In this document: in pieces, positions 1 through 8,566 of the stretch
How the letters are laid out: every line of letters starts with the position of its first letter
Numbering within the stretch: the stretch's first letter is position 1
Source of the DNA: Burkholderia ubonensis subsp. mesacidophila
GTDB taxonomy: Bacteria; Pseudomonadota; Gammaproteobacteria; Burkholderiales; Burkholderiaceae
Reading direction: 5' to 3'
Assembly (NCBI RefSeq): GCF_002097715.1
Contig: NZ_CP020738.1
Span: forward strand, 3,224,001 to 3,288,000
Length of the DNA stretch: 64,000 bases
Notes under the pieces: model-generated
What the model was told of the DNA's origin: nothing
Databases searched by the model: none
What the model saw: only the letters and a program-made list of their open reading frames with translations
Position numbers and translations under genes: made by a program

Positions 1-235
1 GAGAGAACCGTTCATCGGAAAGCGGCATACGAAGGAATGACGGTCAGGTCAGTCTAGTGGCCGCTCAGGGGAGACCCTAAGTAACAAAGTGCAACCGAAT
101 CTTCGGTTCGATTACAGCGGCGGGATCTGCGACGCGACGCGCGGGTGAAACCGTCGGCGCGGTCAGCGCGACGTCAGCGCGCGGTCAGTTGGCGGTCAGC
201 CTGCGGACGGTATCCGATGGCGTCGCGCGCCGCGT
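1..235. other. Left edge, no gene recognised
   Basis: No convincing reading frame is seen. A short self-complementary run (AACCGAA-TC-TTCGGTT) near 102-117 could be the end of a terminator for something left of the window. The TTCGATTA that follows resembles a tRNA T-loop, but the flanking bases do not pair as a T-arm would, so no tRNA is called. Confidence 0.4.
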
Positions 236-1132
236 TCAGCGGACAGGCAGGCGCCGCATCAGCATCGCGCTGTGCCACGCGGTCAGCGCGACCGCGACCC
301 AGATCGGCCCGTAGGTCGCGAGCTTCGCGACCGTGAGCGTCTCGCCGAGCAGCAGCAGCGACACCACGACGAGCAGCACCGGCTCGACGTAGCCGAGGAT
401 GCCGAACAGCGCCATCGGCAGCATCCGGCTCGCCTTCAGGTAGCTCGCCAGCGCGAGCGTGCTGAGCGCGCCGAGCCCCGGCAGCAGCGCCGCCCACAGC
501 GCGGGATGGCCGGCGAGCGGCGTCGTGCTCGTCGCGGCCATCACGGCGGCGACCGGGCACAGCAGCGCCACCTCGACGGCGAACGCGGCCAGCGAATCGG
601 CGTTGATCCGCCGGCGCAGCACGAAATACGGCGGATAGCCGAGCGCGACGACAAGCGTCGGCCACGCGAACGCGCGCGTCGCCCACACCTCGTGCGCGAC
701 GCCGAGCGCCGCACACGCAATCGCAGCCCATTGCAGCGGATCGAGCCGCTCGTGATAGTAGAAGCGGCCAACGAGCACCATCGTCAGCGGCAGCAGGAAG
801 TAGCCGAGCGACACTTCGAGCATCCGCCCGTGCAGCGGCGCCCACAGGAACAGCCACAGCTGCACGCCGAGCAGCGCCGCGCTCGCGGGCAGCGCGGTCA
901 GCAGGCGCCAGTCGCGCGCGGCTCGTGCGACCAGCGCAACCAGGGCCGGCCAGCGGCCGCGCAGCGCGATCAGCGCGAGCGCGCCCGGCGCGGTCCACAG
1001 GATCCGCCACGCGAAGATGTCGAGCCCCGTGAGCGGCGCAAGCAGCTTCGCATACGCGGACAACAGCGCGAACAGCATCGACGCCGTCACCGACAGCACG
1101 AGCCCGCGCCCGGCCTCCGGATATCCCGTCAT
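236..1132 (-). CDS. rarD: RarD-like EamA-family permease
   Basis: The 298-residue product is almost entirely hydrophobic, with about ten predicted membrane segments in two similar halves, as expected of the EamA/DMT family. The opening (GLVLSVTASMLFALLSAYAKLLAPLTGLDIFAWRILW, given here only in outline) and the GYFLLPL and YPPYFVLRR stretches match RarD, annotated as chloramphenicol-sensitive protein although its real substrate is unclear. It should act in the inner membrane as an exporter or importer of small metabolites. It starts 7 bases after the acylphosphatase stop codon, so the two are probably co-transcribed. RarD identity is by family resemblance; substrate is unknown. Confidence 0.85.
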   Translation of the reverse strand: MTGYPEAGRGLVLSVTASMLFALLSAYAKLLAPLTGLDIFAWRILWTAPGALALIALRGRWPALVALVARAARDWRLLTALPASAALLGVQLWLFLWAPLHGRMLEVSLGYFLLPLTMVLVGRFYYHERLDPLQWAAIACAALGVAHEVWATRAFAWPTLVVALGYPPYFVLRRRINADSLAAFAVEVALLCPVAAVMAATSTTPLAGHPALWAALLPGLGALSTLALASYLKASRMLPMALFGILGYVEPVLLVVVSLLLLGETLTVAKLATYGPIWVAVALTAWHSAMLMRRLPVR

Positions 1133-1139
1133 CGCCCGC

Positions 1140-1436
1140 TCACTGCTGCTGGAAGCGTTCGTAGCGCTTGTCGGTCTGCCGCTCCTCGAACGTCACCTCG
1201 GTCACGCGCGCCGCCGGCGGCCCGTGCCTCAGCCACGCGAGCATCCGGTCGATCTGCGCGCCGGGGCCCTGGAGCGTCGCCTCGACGGTGCCGTCTTCAA
1301 GGTTCGCGACCCAGCCGCGCAGCTTCAGCGCGTGCGCCTCGCGCACCGTCGCATGACGGAAGCCGACGCCCTGCACGACGCCGCGCACCCGCACGTAGTA
1401 GGTTTCAATCCGTTCGTCATGGTCGTCGCGGCTCAT
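1140..1436 (-). CDS. acyP: Acylphosphatase
   Basis: The 98-residue product carries the acylphosphatase signature VQGVGFRH (residues 21-28), with the phosphate-binding arginine at 27, and the GWVANLEDGTVE stretch with the catalytic asparagine at 45. The enzyme hydrolyses carboxyl-phosphate bonds such as acetyl phosphate or 1,3-bisphosphoglycerate in the cytoplasm. Longer in-frame starts exist upstream, but the ATG at 1436 is preceded by AGGAAGG at proper distance and gives the usual family length. It is the first gene of a short leftward pair with the RarD-like permease; the divergent neighbour is hpnA, 154 bases away. Confidence 0.92.
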   Translation of the reverse strand: MSRDDHDERIETYYVRVRGVVQGVGFRHATVREAHALKLRGWVANLEDGTVEATLQGPGAQIDRMLAWLRHGPPAARVTEVTFEERQTDKRYERFQQQ

Positions 1437-1590
1437 CGTCTTCACCTTCCTGTTGCATCCAAGCCCGGCATTGTAGTCGCGCCGGCCGCACCATGTCAGT
1501 GCCCGCCGCCGCCCCGCGCCGAACACGTACAATCTCGCACGATGCACAACCGCCGCGCCGCCCGCGCGCGGCCATGAGGACTCGACTTGC

Positions 1591-2598
1591 ATGACTGATA
1601 CATCCCGCGATCTCGTTCTGGTCACCGGCGCGTCCGGTTTCGTCGGCTCGGCCGTCGCGCGCATCGCGCAGCAGAAGGGCTACGCGGTGCGCGTGCTCGT
1701 GCGCCCGACCAGCCCGCGCACGAACGTCGCGGATCTCGACGCCGAGATCGTCACCGGCGACATGCGCGACGAAGCGTCGATGCGCACCGCGCTGCGCGGC
1801 GTGCGCTACCTGCTGCACGTCGCCGCCGACTATCGCCTGTGGGCGCCCGATCCGCTCGAGATCGAGCGCGCGAACCTCGAGGGCGCGGTCGCGACGATGC
1901 GCGCGGCGCGCGCCGAGGGCGTCGAGCGGATCGTCTACACGAGCAGCGTCGCGACGCTGAAGGTGACGAGCGCGGGCGACCCGGCCGACGAGAACCGGCC
2001 GCTCACGCCCGAGCAGGCGATCGGCGTGTACAAGCGCAGCAAGGTGCTCGCCGAGCGCGCGGTCGAGCGGATGATCGCCGACGAAGGGCTGCCCGCGGTG
2101 ATCGTCAATCCGTCGACGCCGATCGGCCCGCGCGACGTGAAGCCGACGCCGACCGGCCGCATCATCGTCGAGGCGGCGCTCGGCAAGATTCCCGCGTTCG
2201 TCGACACGGGGCTGAACCTCGTGCACGTCGACGACGTCGCGAACGGCCACTTCCTCGCGCTCGAGCACGGCCGCATCGGCGAGCGCTACATCCTCGGCGG
2301 CGAGAACCTGCCGCTGCAGCAGATGCTCGCCGACATCGCGCAGATGACCGGCCGCAAGGCGCCGACGCTCGCGCTGCCGCGCTGGCCGCTGTACCCGCTC
2401 GCGGTGGGCGCGGAGGCGGTCGCGAAGTTCACGAAGAAGGAGCCGTTCGTCACCGTCGACGGGCTGCGGATGTCGAAGAACAAGATGTATTTCACGTCGG
2501 CGAAGGCGGAGCGGGAGCTCGGCTATCGCGCCCGGCCGTACCGCGACGGGCTGCGCGACGCGCTCGACTGGTTCCGTTCGGCGGGCTACCTGAAATAA
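1591..2598 (+). CDS. hpnA: Hopanoid-associated sugar epimerase HpnA
   Basis: This 335-residue protein is an extended short-chain dehydrogenase. It has the NAD(P)-binding TGASGFVG motif at residues 12-19 and a Tyr147-x3-Lys151 catalytic pair (GVYKRSK), with the serine pair at 118-119 supplying the third active residue. Overall it resembles HpnA, the epimerase/dihydroflavonol-reductase-like protein encoded in hopanoid clusters and thought to act on the sugar moiety of the hopanoid side chain. The presence of hpnB, ispH and hpnH within 6 kb supports the assignment. A strong hairpin follows its stop, so it probably forms its own transcript. The exact reaction is not established. Confidence 0.9.
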   Translation: MTDTSRDLVLVTGASGFVGSAVARIAQQKGYAVRVLVRPTSPRTNVADLDAEIVTGDMRDEASMRTALRGVRYLLHVAADYRLWAPDPLEIERANLEGAVATMRAARAEGVERIVYTSSVATLKVTSAGDPADENRPLTPEQAIGVYKRSKVLAERAVERMIADEGLPAVIVNPSTPIGPRDVKPTPTGRIIVEAALGKIPAFVDTGLNLVHVDDVANGHFLALEHGRIGERYILGGENLPLQQMLADIAQMTGRKAPTLALPRWPLYPLAVGAEAVAKFTKKEPFVTVDGLRMSKNKMYFTSAKAERELGYRARPYRDGLRDALDWFRSAGYLK

Positions 2599-2600
2599 CA

Positions 2601-2627
2601 CAAAGCGGCGCGCATCGCGCCGCTTTG
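2601..2627 (+). terminator. Terminator after hpnA
   Basis: A perfect 12-bp stem (CAAAGCGGCGCG with its complement) closes on a 3-base loop two bases after the hpnA stop codon. There is only a short T stretch, but the stem is very stable. Confidence 0.75.
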
Positions 2628-2706
2628 CGCACTTTGTTACACGTCGTACGCGGACCGGCATCGGCGCAGCAGGTAAAATCGCGGGTCTTACGTAGAGAAA
2701 GCACGC

Positions 2707-4131
2707 ATGAACCTGAACGATCAGATCGATGCGCTCAATGCCGGCGTCGATCAGCTCCTGCACGATCAACACGCCGCCCAGCAGGCGGCACGCAGCGCCG
2801 AAGCATTCGCGCGCGCCGCCGCGACCGAAGCCGAAACGGCCGCCCAACGTCATGCCGCGGCCGAAGCCGACGCGCAAGCCGCCGCGCAGCGCCATGCCCA
2901 AGCGGCCGCCGAGGCCGAAGCCGCGCTGCAGCGCCACACCGCGGCAAGCGCCGAAGCGCAAGCCGCCGCGCAGCGCCACGCCGAGGCCACCGCGCAGGCC
3001 GATGCCGCCGTGCAGCGCCACGCGGAAGCGACCGCGCTGACCGAAGCGCTCGCGCAACGCCACGCGGACGCCGAAGCCGCATCGCAGCGCCATGCGGCTG
3101 CGATCGCCGAAGCCGAGGCCGCCGCGCAGCGTCACTACGCCGCCGCGACCGAAGCCGACGCCGCTGCACAGCGCCATGCCGCCGCCACCGCGCAAGCCGA
3201 AGCCGCTGCGCAACGTCACGCGGTCGCGATCGCCGAGGCGGAAGCCGCTTCGCAGCGCCACACGAATGCGATCGCCGACGCGCAAACCGCCGCGCAACGC
3301 CAGGCCGACGCCGCCGCGCAGGCCGAAGCCGTCGCGCAACGCCACGCCGAAGCCATCGCCGAGGCCGAAGCCGCCGCACAACGCCATGCCGAGGCGACCG
3401 CGCAAGCCGACGCCGTGACGCAGCGCCACACCGAAGCGATCGCGCAGGCCGAAGCCGCCGCGCAGCGCCATGCGGAGGCGACCGCGCAAGCCGAAGCCAT
3501 CACGCAGCGCCACACGCTGGCGATCGCGGAAGCCGAAGCCGCCGCGCAGCGTCATGAAAAAGCCATCGCCGACGCCGAAGCGCTCGTCGAAGCCGTCGTC
3601 AACGGAGCCGCGTCGACGGAAACTGCGGAAGCGGTGGAGACCGTTGAAGCCGTCGAGACGGTGGAAGCCGTGGAAATCGTGGACGCACCGGCAGCAGCCG
3701 CCGCGCCGGCCACCGACGCGCCCGCGGCAACCGAAGCCGAACCCGCCGCGGAACCGGAATCCGCGTCAGCGCTGGCGACTTCCGAGGCCCCCGCCGCTGC
3801 GGCGGAGAAATCGACGCTGCACGTGGCCCGCCCGTCGCAGAACGAGATCACGCTGACCGTCAACGGCGAATCGATCACGCTGCAGCCCGAACAGCTGAGC
3901 CAGCTGATCGAGGAACTCGCGCACGCGCGCGCGTCGATGCAGCCGGAACAGCCGGCGGGCATCCCGGCCGGCTGGCGGTTCGTGTCGACGAAGAATCCGA
4001 TGATGGCGGTGCAGAAGCAAGCGAACGGCGACCGCCTGCTGGTCGCGCGCCACACCGGTTTCGGCTGGGTGCCGTTCACGTTCTCGCCGGACGTGGTGAT
4101 TCAGATGTACATGATGCTCACCCAGCGGTAA
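2707..4131 (+). CDS. Long alanine-rich coiled-coil repeat protein, function unknown
   Basis: The 474-residue product has three parts. Residues 1-44 form a short amphipathic start. Residues 45-295 are about 18 copies of a 14-residue unit with consensus AAQRHAEAIAEAEA, two heptads per unit, predicting a long continuous helix or coiled coil; every unit carries the QRH triplet except one with QRQ. A Glu/Val/Pro/Ala-rich linker (about 296-365, with VEA-VET-type 6-residue repeats) leads to a compact C-terminal domain (about 366-474) that includes WRFVSTKNPMMAVQKQ. No signal peptide or membrane segment is seen. It lies between hpnA and hpnB in the hopanoid locus, with GAGAAAG before the ATG. I do not recognise a family. 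A structural or scaffolding role is only a guess. Confidence 0.85.
   Translation: MNLNDQIDALNAGVDQLLHDQHAAQQAARSAEAFARAAATEAETAAQRHAAAEADAQAAAQRHAQAAAEAEAALQRHTAASAEAQAAAQRHAEATAQADAAVQRHAEATALTEALAQRHADAEAASQRHAAAIAEAEAAAQRHYAAATEADAAAQRHAAATAQAEAAAQRHAVAIAEAEAASQRHTNAIADAQTAAQRQADAAAQAEAVAQRHAEAIAEAEAAAQRHAEATAQADAVTQRHTEAIAQAEAAAQRHAEATAQAEAITQRHTLAIAEAEAAAQRHEKAIADAEALVEAVVNGAASTETAEAVETVEAVETVEAVEIVDAPAAAAAPATDAPAATEAEPAAEPESASALATSEAPAAAAEKSTLHVARPSQNEITLTVNGESITLQPEQLSQLIEELAHARASMQPEQPAGIPAGWRFVSTKNPMMAVQKQANGDRLLVARHTGFGWVPFTFSPDVVIQMYMMLTQR
2839..3590 (+). repeat. Degenerate 42-bp tandem repeat array inside a coding region
   Basis: About 18 tandem 42-bp units (one shortened to 30 bp) encode the 14-residue QRH repeat. 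Units differ mainly by synonymous and Ala/Thr/Glu/Ile exchanges. The regular GC-rich pattern keeps other frames open on both strands, producing long spurious reading frames. Confidence 0.9.
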
Positions 4132-4140
4132 GCATGGGGC

Positions 4141-4189
4141 GGCCATCCGTGGGATGGCCATCGAAGGGCGGCCTTGCGCCGCCCTTTTT
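4141..4189. terminator. Bidirectional terminator between convergent genes
   Basis: Two hairpins follow the repeat gene. The first pairs GGCCATC (4141-4147) with GATGGCC. The second pairs AAGGGCGGC (4164-4172) with GCCGCCCTT (4178-4186), followed by a T run. The second is a classical rho-independent terminator for the rightward gene and could also serve hpnB, which ends at 4208 on the other strand. Confidence 0.85.
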
Positions 4190-4207
4190 CACATCGGGCC
4201 CGCGCGC

Positions 4208-5395
4208 TCAGCGATCCACCGGCGCCTGCACGCGCGCCTTCCACTGCCCGCCCTTGCCGCGCCAGTAGCGCCACGCGGACGCGAACGTCGCGCCGACGTA
4301 GAACGCCGCGACGAGCGGCAGCGCGGGCGCCCACCACGGCGAGCGCCGGTAGTAGCGCAGCATCGGCGCATAGGCGGTGCACATCGACGCCCATGCGAGC
4401 CAGGCCGGCCACGCGCGCGCGCCGTAGGCGAGCGCCGCGACGGGCGGCACGAGGTAGATGATCGTCATGCCGAGCAGCGTGCCGGCCAGCAGCCACGGCG
4501 AATAGTGGAGCTGCGTGAACGCGGTGCGCGCGATCATGTTCCAGATGTCGCGCCAGCTGTCGTACGGACGCAGCGACACGCTGCGGTCGGCGAGATCGAG
4601 CCGGATCGGATGGCGGCCGCCGCCGCGATGCTTGATCTGCGCGGCGAGGCTGCAGTCGTCGATCAGCGCGTTGCGGATCGACTCGATGCCGCCCGCCTCC
4701 TCGAGCGCCGTGCGCTTCACCAGCATGCAGCCGCCCGCGGCGCCGGCCGTCTTGTTGCGCGGGTCGTTGATCCACGAGAACGGGTAGAGCTTCGCGAAGA
4801 AGAACACGAACGCCGGGATCAGCGCCTTTTCCCAGAACGAATCGCAGCGCAGCCGCACCATCAGCGACACGAGATCGCGTTGCTCGGCCTGCGCGCGCGT
4901 GACGAGCTGCGCGACGGCGTCCGGCGGATGGCCGATGTCGGCGTCGGTCAGCAGCAGGTAGTCGGCCGGCAGGCCGAGCGTGCGCACCGCCGCGATCCCC
5001 TGCGACTGCGCCCACACCTTGCCCGACCAGCCGGCCGGCAGCGGCTTCGCGGTCAGCACGGTCAGGCGGTCGGCGCGGTTGATCGCGAGCGCCGCCGCGC
5101 GGGCCGCGTCGGCGGTGCCGTCGTCGCTGTGGTCGTCGACGATGATCAGATGAAACGCGCCGGGATAGTCCTGCTCGAGCAGCGAAGTCGCCGCGCGGGC
5201 GATCACGTCGGCTTCGTTGCGCGCCGGCACGACCGCGACGACGGCCGGCCAGCCGGCCTCGGCCGCCGCACCGCGCGCGTCGGGCGGCAGCGGTCGCGCC
5301 GGCTGCGCGCGCCAGAAGCCGCCGCGCGCGACGAGCAGGACGAGCCAGATCAGCAACGACAGGCAGGACAGCAGGAACACGATCGCCAGCATCAT
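4208..5395 (-). CDS. hpnB: Hopanoid-associated glycosyltransferase HpnB
   Basis: The 395-residue protein starts with one membrane segment (about residues 2-24), followed by a family 2 glycosyltransferase domain with VVPARNEADVI, the DDHSDDGT nucleotide-binding loop and the TDADIG metal-binding DxD. Further hydrophobic segments lie towards the C terminus. This layout matches HpnB, predicted to transfer a sugar during hopanoid side-chain synthesis at the inner membrane. The ATG at 5395 is chosen because GGGAGG precedes it and it begins directly with the membrane segment; a 55-codon longer frame lacks such support. It converges on the repeat gene and diverges from ispH. Confidence 0.88.
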   Translation of the reverse strand: MMLAIVFLLSCLSLLIWLVLLVARGGFWRAQPARPLPPDARGAAAEAGWPAVVAVVPARNEADVIARAATSLLEQDYPGAFHLIIVDDHSDDGTADAARAAALAINRADRLTVLTAKPLPAGWSGKVWAQSQGIAAVRTLGLPADYLLLTDADIGHPPDAVAQLVTRAQAEQRDLVSLMVRLRCDSFWEKALIPAFVFFFAKLYPFSWINDPRNKTAGAAGGCMLVKRTALEEAGGIESIRNALIDDCSLAAQIKHRGGGRHPIRLDLADRSVSLRPYDSWRDIWNMIARTAFTQLHYSPWLLAGTLLGMTIIYLVPPVAALAYGARAWPAWLAWASMCTAYAPMLRYYRRSPWWAPALPLVAAFYVGATFASAWRYWRGKGGQWKARVQAPVDR

Positions 5396-5830
5396 CGGCG
5401 CGCCTCCCGGCGGGCGCCGCCCGTAGCGGAGCCGGACGCCGCAATCAGGGTCGGATTTAAAACGCCGGAGACGGCGCATGCGCGCCGCGGCGCGACGGGG
5501 TAATACTCGTAGGAATCGACGGTCATCGAGAGGCCTTGAAATATGCTCGACGTCAGGCAACCGAAAGGAAGCCTGCGAAACCGCCTAGTTTACTGGGTTC
5601 CGCGCCGGCGGGCGCCGACCCGCCCGTCCCGCGTTTACAACACGATTGCAACACGATCGGAACAGCACCAGAGCAAGGACCTGTGGATAGAGTTAAAATG
5701 CGCGATTAATTCGGGGTGCCGGGCCCTGGCCTGCCGGGTCGTTCCTGCATTCATAACATCAAGTCGGGGCGATCGAGCTGGCATGCCGGCTCTCTCGAAC
5801 CCCGCGTCTGTCGTCGGAGTTCGCTCAATT
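5396..5830. other. Divergent intergenic region hpnB/ispH
   Basis: This 435-base gap contains no supported gene and must hold the promoters of hpnB and ispH-hpnH. Two adjacent 11-bp direct repeats (CAACACGATTG and CAACACGATCG, 5638-5659) precede a possible -10 element TAAAAT at 5694-5699. No good -35 partner is visible. Confidence 0.5.
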
Positions 5831-6772
5831 ATGCGAGTCATCCTTGCCCAGCCCCGCGGCTTTTGTGCGGGGGTTGTCCGTGCGATCGAGATCGTCGATC
5901 GCGCGCTGCAACAGCACGGCGCGCCGGTTTATGTGCGTCATGAAATCGTCCATAACCGGCACGTTGTAGAAAATCTGCGTAATAAAGGGGCGCGATTCGT
6001 TGAGGAACTCGACGAGGTGCCCCACGGCGCTGTCGCGATCTTCAGCGCGCACGGTGTCGCCCAGACGGTCGAGCACGACGCGCAAGCGCGCGGGCTCGAC
6101 GTGCTCGACGCGACCTGTCCGCTCGTCACGAAAGTGCACGTGCAGGGCCGCCAGTACGTCGCGGCGGGCCGCCGGCTGATCCTGATCGGCCATGCCGGCC
6201 ATCCGGAAGTCGAAGGCACGATCGGCCAGATTCCGGGCGAGGTCACGCTCGTCCAGAGCGAGGCCGAAGTCGACACGCTGACGCTGCCTGTCGACACGCC
6301 GGTCGCGTACGTCACGCAGACGACGCTGTCGGTCGACGATACGCGTGGCATCATCGAAGCGCTGCAGCGCCGTTTCACCGACATCGTCGGCCCGGACACG
6401 CGCGACATCTGCTACGCGACGCAGAACCGCCAGGCGGCGGTGCGCGAGCTGAGCGCGCAGGTCGACGTGCTGCTCGTCGTCGGCGCGACGAACAGCTCGA
6501 ACTCGAACCGGCTGCGCGAGATCGGCACCGAAAGCGGCGTGCCGAGCTATCTCGTCGCCGACGGCTCGGAAGTGAAGGCCGAATGGTTCGCCAACGCGCA
6601 GACGGTGGGTCTCACCGCCGGCGCGTCGGCGCCCGAAGAGATGGTCGAGGATGTAATCGGCGCGCTGCGCGCGCTGGGGCCCGTCGAGGTCACGACGATG
6701 GCGGGCCGTGAGGAAAAAGTCGAATTCAAGCTGCCGGCGAAGCTCACGCAAGCTGTCGCCCGCGAAGTTTAA
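5831..6772 (+). CDS. ispH: 4-hydroxy-3-methylbut-2-enyl diphosphate reductase IspH (LytB)
   Basis: IspH is the last enzyme of the methylerythritol phosphate pathway and reduces HMBPP to IPP and DMAPP with a [4Fe-4S] cluster. The three cluster cysteines are visible at residues 12 (RGFCAGV), 96 (DATCPLVTK) and 194 (DICYATQNR). Substrate-pocket residues His41, His74, His124 and Glu126 are also present. At 313 residues it has normal family length, and the ATG at 5831 begins the canonical [12 protein letters not shown] start; upstream in-frame starts would add an unrelated tail. hpnH starts 12 bases after its stop, so the operon couples isoprenoid precursor supply to hopanoid extension. Many Burkholderia carry a second ispH; this one appears dedicated to hopanoids by context. 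Confidence 0.96.
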   Translation: MRVILAQPRGFCAGVVRAIEIVDRALQQHGAPVYVRHEIVHNRHVVENLRNKGARFVEELDEVPHGAVAIFSAHGVAQTVEHDAQARGLDVLDATCPLVTKVHVQGRQYVAAGRRLILIGHAGHPEVEGTIGQIPGEVTLVQSEAEVDTLTLPVDTPVAYVTQTTLSVDDTRGIIEALQRRFTDIVGPDTRDICYATQNRQAAVRELSAQVDVLLVVGATNSSNSNRLREIGTESGVPSYLVADGSEVKAEWFANAQTVGLTAGASAPEEMVEDVIGALRALGPVEVTTMAGREEKVEFKLPAKLTQAVAREV

Positions 6773-6784
6773 GGAGGACAACTC

Positions 6785-7945
6785 TTGTCTATTCCGCTGC
6801 TCCAGCAAGTCCGCGTCGGCGCATACATCATGCGCCAACACCTGTCCGGCAACAAACGCTATCCGCTCGCGCTGATGCTCGAGCCGCTGTTCCGCTGCAA
6901 CCTCGCCTGTAACGGCTGCGGCAAGATCGACTATCCGGACCCGATCCTGAACCAGCGCCTGTCCGTCGAGGAATGCCTGCAGGCCGTCGACGAGTGCGGC
7001 GCGCCCATCGTGTCGATCGCCGGCGGCGAGCCGCTGCTCCACAAGGAGATGCCGGAGATCGTCAAGGGCATCATGAAGCGCAAGAAGTTCGTGTACCTGT
7101 GCACGAACGCGCTCCTGATGGAAAAGAAGATGGACGACTACGAGCCGAATCCGTACTTCGTCTGGTCGGTCCACCTCGACGGCGACAAGGACATGCACGA
7201 TCATTCCGTGTCGCAGGAAGGCGTGTACGACAAGGCGGTCGCGGCCATCAAGGAAGCGAAGCGCCGCGGCTTCCGCGTGAACATCAACTGCACGCTGTTC
7301 AACGATGCGATCCCCGAGCGCGTTGCGAAGTTCTTCGACACGCTGGGGCCGATCGGCGTCGACGGCATCACCGTGTCGCCGGGCTATGCGTACGAGCGCG
7401 CGCCGGACCAGCAGCACTTCCTGAACCGCGACAAGACGAAGAACCTGTTCCGCGAAATCCTGAAGCGCGGCGAAGGCGGCAAGCGCTGGTCGTTCAGCCA
7501 GTCGTCGCTGTTCCTCGACTTCCTGGCCGGCAACCAGACCTACAAGTGCACGCCGTGGGGCAACCCGGCGCGTACCGTGTTCGGCTGGCAGAAGCCGTGC
7601 TATCTGGTCGGCGAAGGTTACGTGAAGACCTTCAAGGAGCTGATGGAAGACACGAACTGGGACAACTACGGCGTCGGCAACTACGAGAAGTGCGCGGACT
7701 GCATGGTCCACTGCGGCTTCGAGGCGACCGCCGTGATGGACACGATCGCGCATCCGCTGAAGGCGTTCGCCGTGAGCCGGAAGGGCATCAAGACCGAAGG
7801 CGCGTTCGCGCCGGACATTCCGATCGACAAGCAGCGTCCGGCCGAGTACGTGTTCTCGCGCCACGTCGAGATCAAGCTCGAGGAAATCCAGCGCGCCGGC
7901 AAGGGCAAGCTGCAGAAGCCGGCGAAGCCGGCCGCGGCGGCTTAA
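6785..7945 (+). CDS. hpnH: Adenosylhopane synthase HpnH, radical SAM
   Basis: HpnH is a B12-independent radical SAM enzyme that adds a 5'-deoxyadenosyl group to diploptene, the first step of extended (C35) hopanoid synthesis. The 386-residue product has the cluster motif Cys38-x3-Cys42-x2-Cys45 (FRCNLACNGCG), a GGEPLL motif and a C-terminal Cys-rich segment (CADCMVHCGF). Translation starts at a TTG at 6785, with AAGGAGG overlapping the end of ispH at suitable spacing; the N terminus SIPLLQQVRVG is typical. It is the second gene of the ispH-hpnH operon, followed by two strong hairpins. Confidence 0.95.
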   Translation: MSIPLLQQVRVGAYIMRQHLSGNKRYPLALMLEPLFRCNLACNGCGKIDYPDPILNQRLSVEECLQAVDECGAPIVSIAGGEPLLHKEMPEIVKGIMKRKKFVYLCTNALLMEKKMDDYEPNPYFVWSVHLDGDKDMHDHSVSQEGVYDKAVAAIKEAKRRGFRVNINCTLFNDAIPERVAKFFDTLGPIGVDGITVSPGYAYERAPDQQHFLNRDKTKNLFREILKRGEGGKRWSFSQSSLFLDFLAGNQTYKCTPWGNPARTVFGWQKPCYLVGEGYVKTFKELMEDTNWDNYGVGNYEKCADCMVHCGFEATAVMDTIAHPLKAFAVSRKGIKTEGAFAPDIPIDKQRPAEYVFSRHVEIKLEEIQRAGKGKLQKPAKPAAAA

Positions 7946-7948
7946 GCC

Positions 7949-8032
7949 GCTTACGATGCGCGCGGCGACGATCGTCGCGCGCATCGTAAGCACAAAAAAG
8001 GGTGTGACGGAGCAATCCCGTCGCACCCTTTT
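7949..8032. terminator. Tandem hairpins, bidirectional terminator
   Basis: The first hairpin (7949-7991) is a near-perfect stem of about 20 bp starting GCTTACGATGCGCG. The second (about 7996-8032) pairs AAAAGGGTG with CACCCTTTT around a GACGG/CCGTC core and has A and T runs on its two sides, so it can end transcription from both hpnH and the opposing genes. Confidence 0.88.
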
Positions 8033-8056
8033 GTCTTTTCTGGGGGCAGTTGTCGA

Positions 8057-8563
8057 TCAGGCGGCCATGCCGTGCATTGCGTGCATTTCGCGCTCGCGGA
8101 TCTTCGCGACGGCCAGCGCCAGCGGCGCCTGAATCCCGGATTGCGCGAACGCGCAGACATGACGCCACAGATCGGCGAGCCGGCTGCGCGACAGCGTCTC
8201 GACGCACGCGTCGTGCACAGTCAGCAGTTGCTCCAGCGCCGCGCACTCGTCGTCGCGCAGCGCCCATGCGTCGCCGTTCGCCGCACGTTCCGCGCAGGCA
8301 TCGAGCACGCGCTCCGCTTCGAGACACAGCTCGAGGCTCGCGGCGTGCGAGCGAACGTCGGCGAGCGACACGAACACCAGATAGACGCTCGTGCGCAGGC
8401 GCAGCAGCAATTCCTCATGCCCGTGATTGCCGCGCAGCGCGACGAGCGCCATGTGACATTTCAGCGAGATGTCGCGCACGTGCGCCGGCGGCAACGGCAG
8501 CAGCCACTCGCGGGGCAGCGGCCGGCGGCCCTTGACGCCCTTGGTCTTTTTCACTGGCTTCAT
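8057..8563 (-). CDS. Hypothetical protein, Burkholderia 'Fis-like' family
   Basis: The 168-residue, mostly helical protein begins with a basic segment (KPVKKTKGVKGRR), then PLPPAHVRDISLKCHMALVALRGNHG, and ends in EMHAMHGMAA. It resembles small Burkholderia proteins sometimes labelled Fis-family regulators, but I see no clear helix-turn-helix, so that label is weak. No signal peptide or membrane segment is seen. It starts 3 bases after the stop of the secreted protein gene upstream, so the two are likely one transcript ending at the 7996-8032 hairpin. Confidence 0.7.
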   Translation of the reverse strand: MKPVKKTKGVKGRRPLPREWLLPLPPAHVRDISLKCHMALVALRGNHGHEELLLRLRTSVYLVFVSLADVRSHAASLELCLEAERVLDACAERAANGDAWALRDDECAALEQLLTVHDACVETLSRSRLADLWRHVCAFAQSGIQAPLALAVAKIREREMHAMHGMAA

Positions 8564-8566
8564 GGA

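Noticed and set aside
100..125. tRNA-like T-loop near the left edge
   Set aside because: TTCGATTA resembles a T-loop, but the surrounding bases do not form a T-stem or acceptor stem.
2735..3555. Long reading frames on both strands inside the coiled-coil repeat gene
   Set aside because: They follow the 42-bp period of the real gene and consist of Arg/Pro or Gly/Leu runs without ribosome binding sites.
2839..3590. CRISPR-like array
   Set aside because: The repeats are contiguous, 42 bp long with no unique spacers, and they are translated.
5543..5830. N-terminal extension of IspH
   Set aside because: The extra 96 residues have no relation to IspH, and the family start [12 protein letters not shown] begins at 5831.
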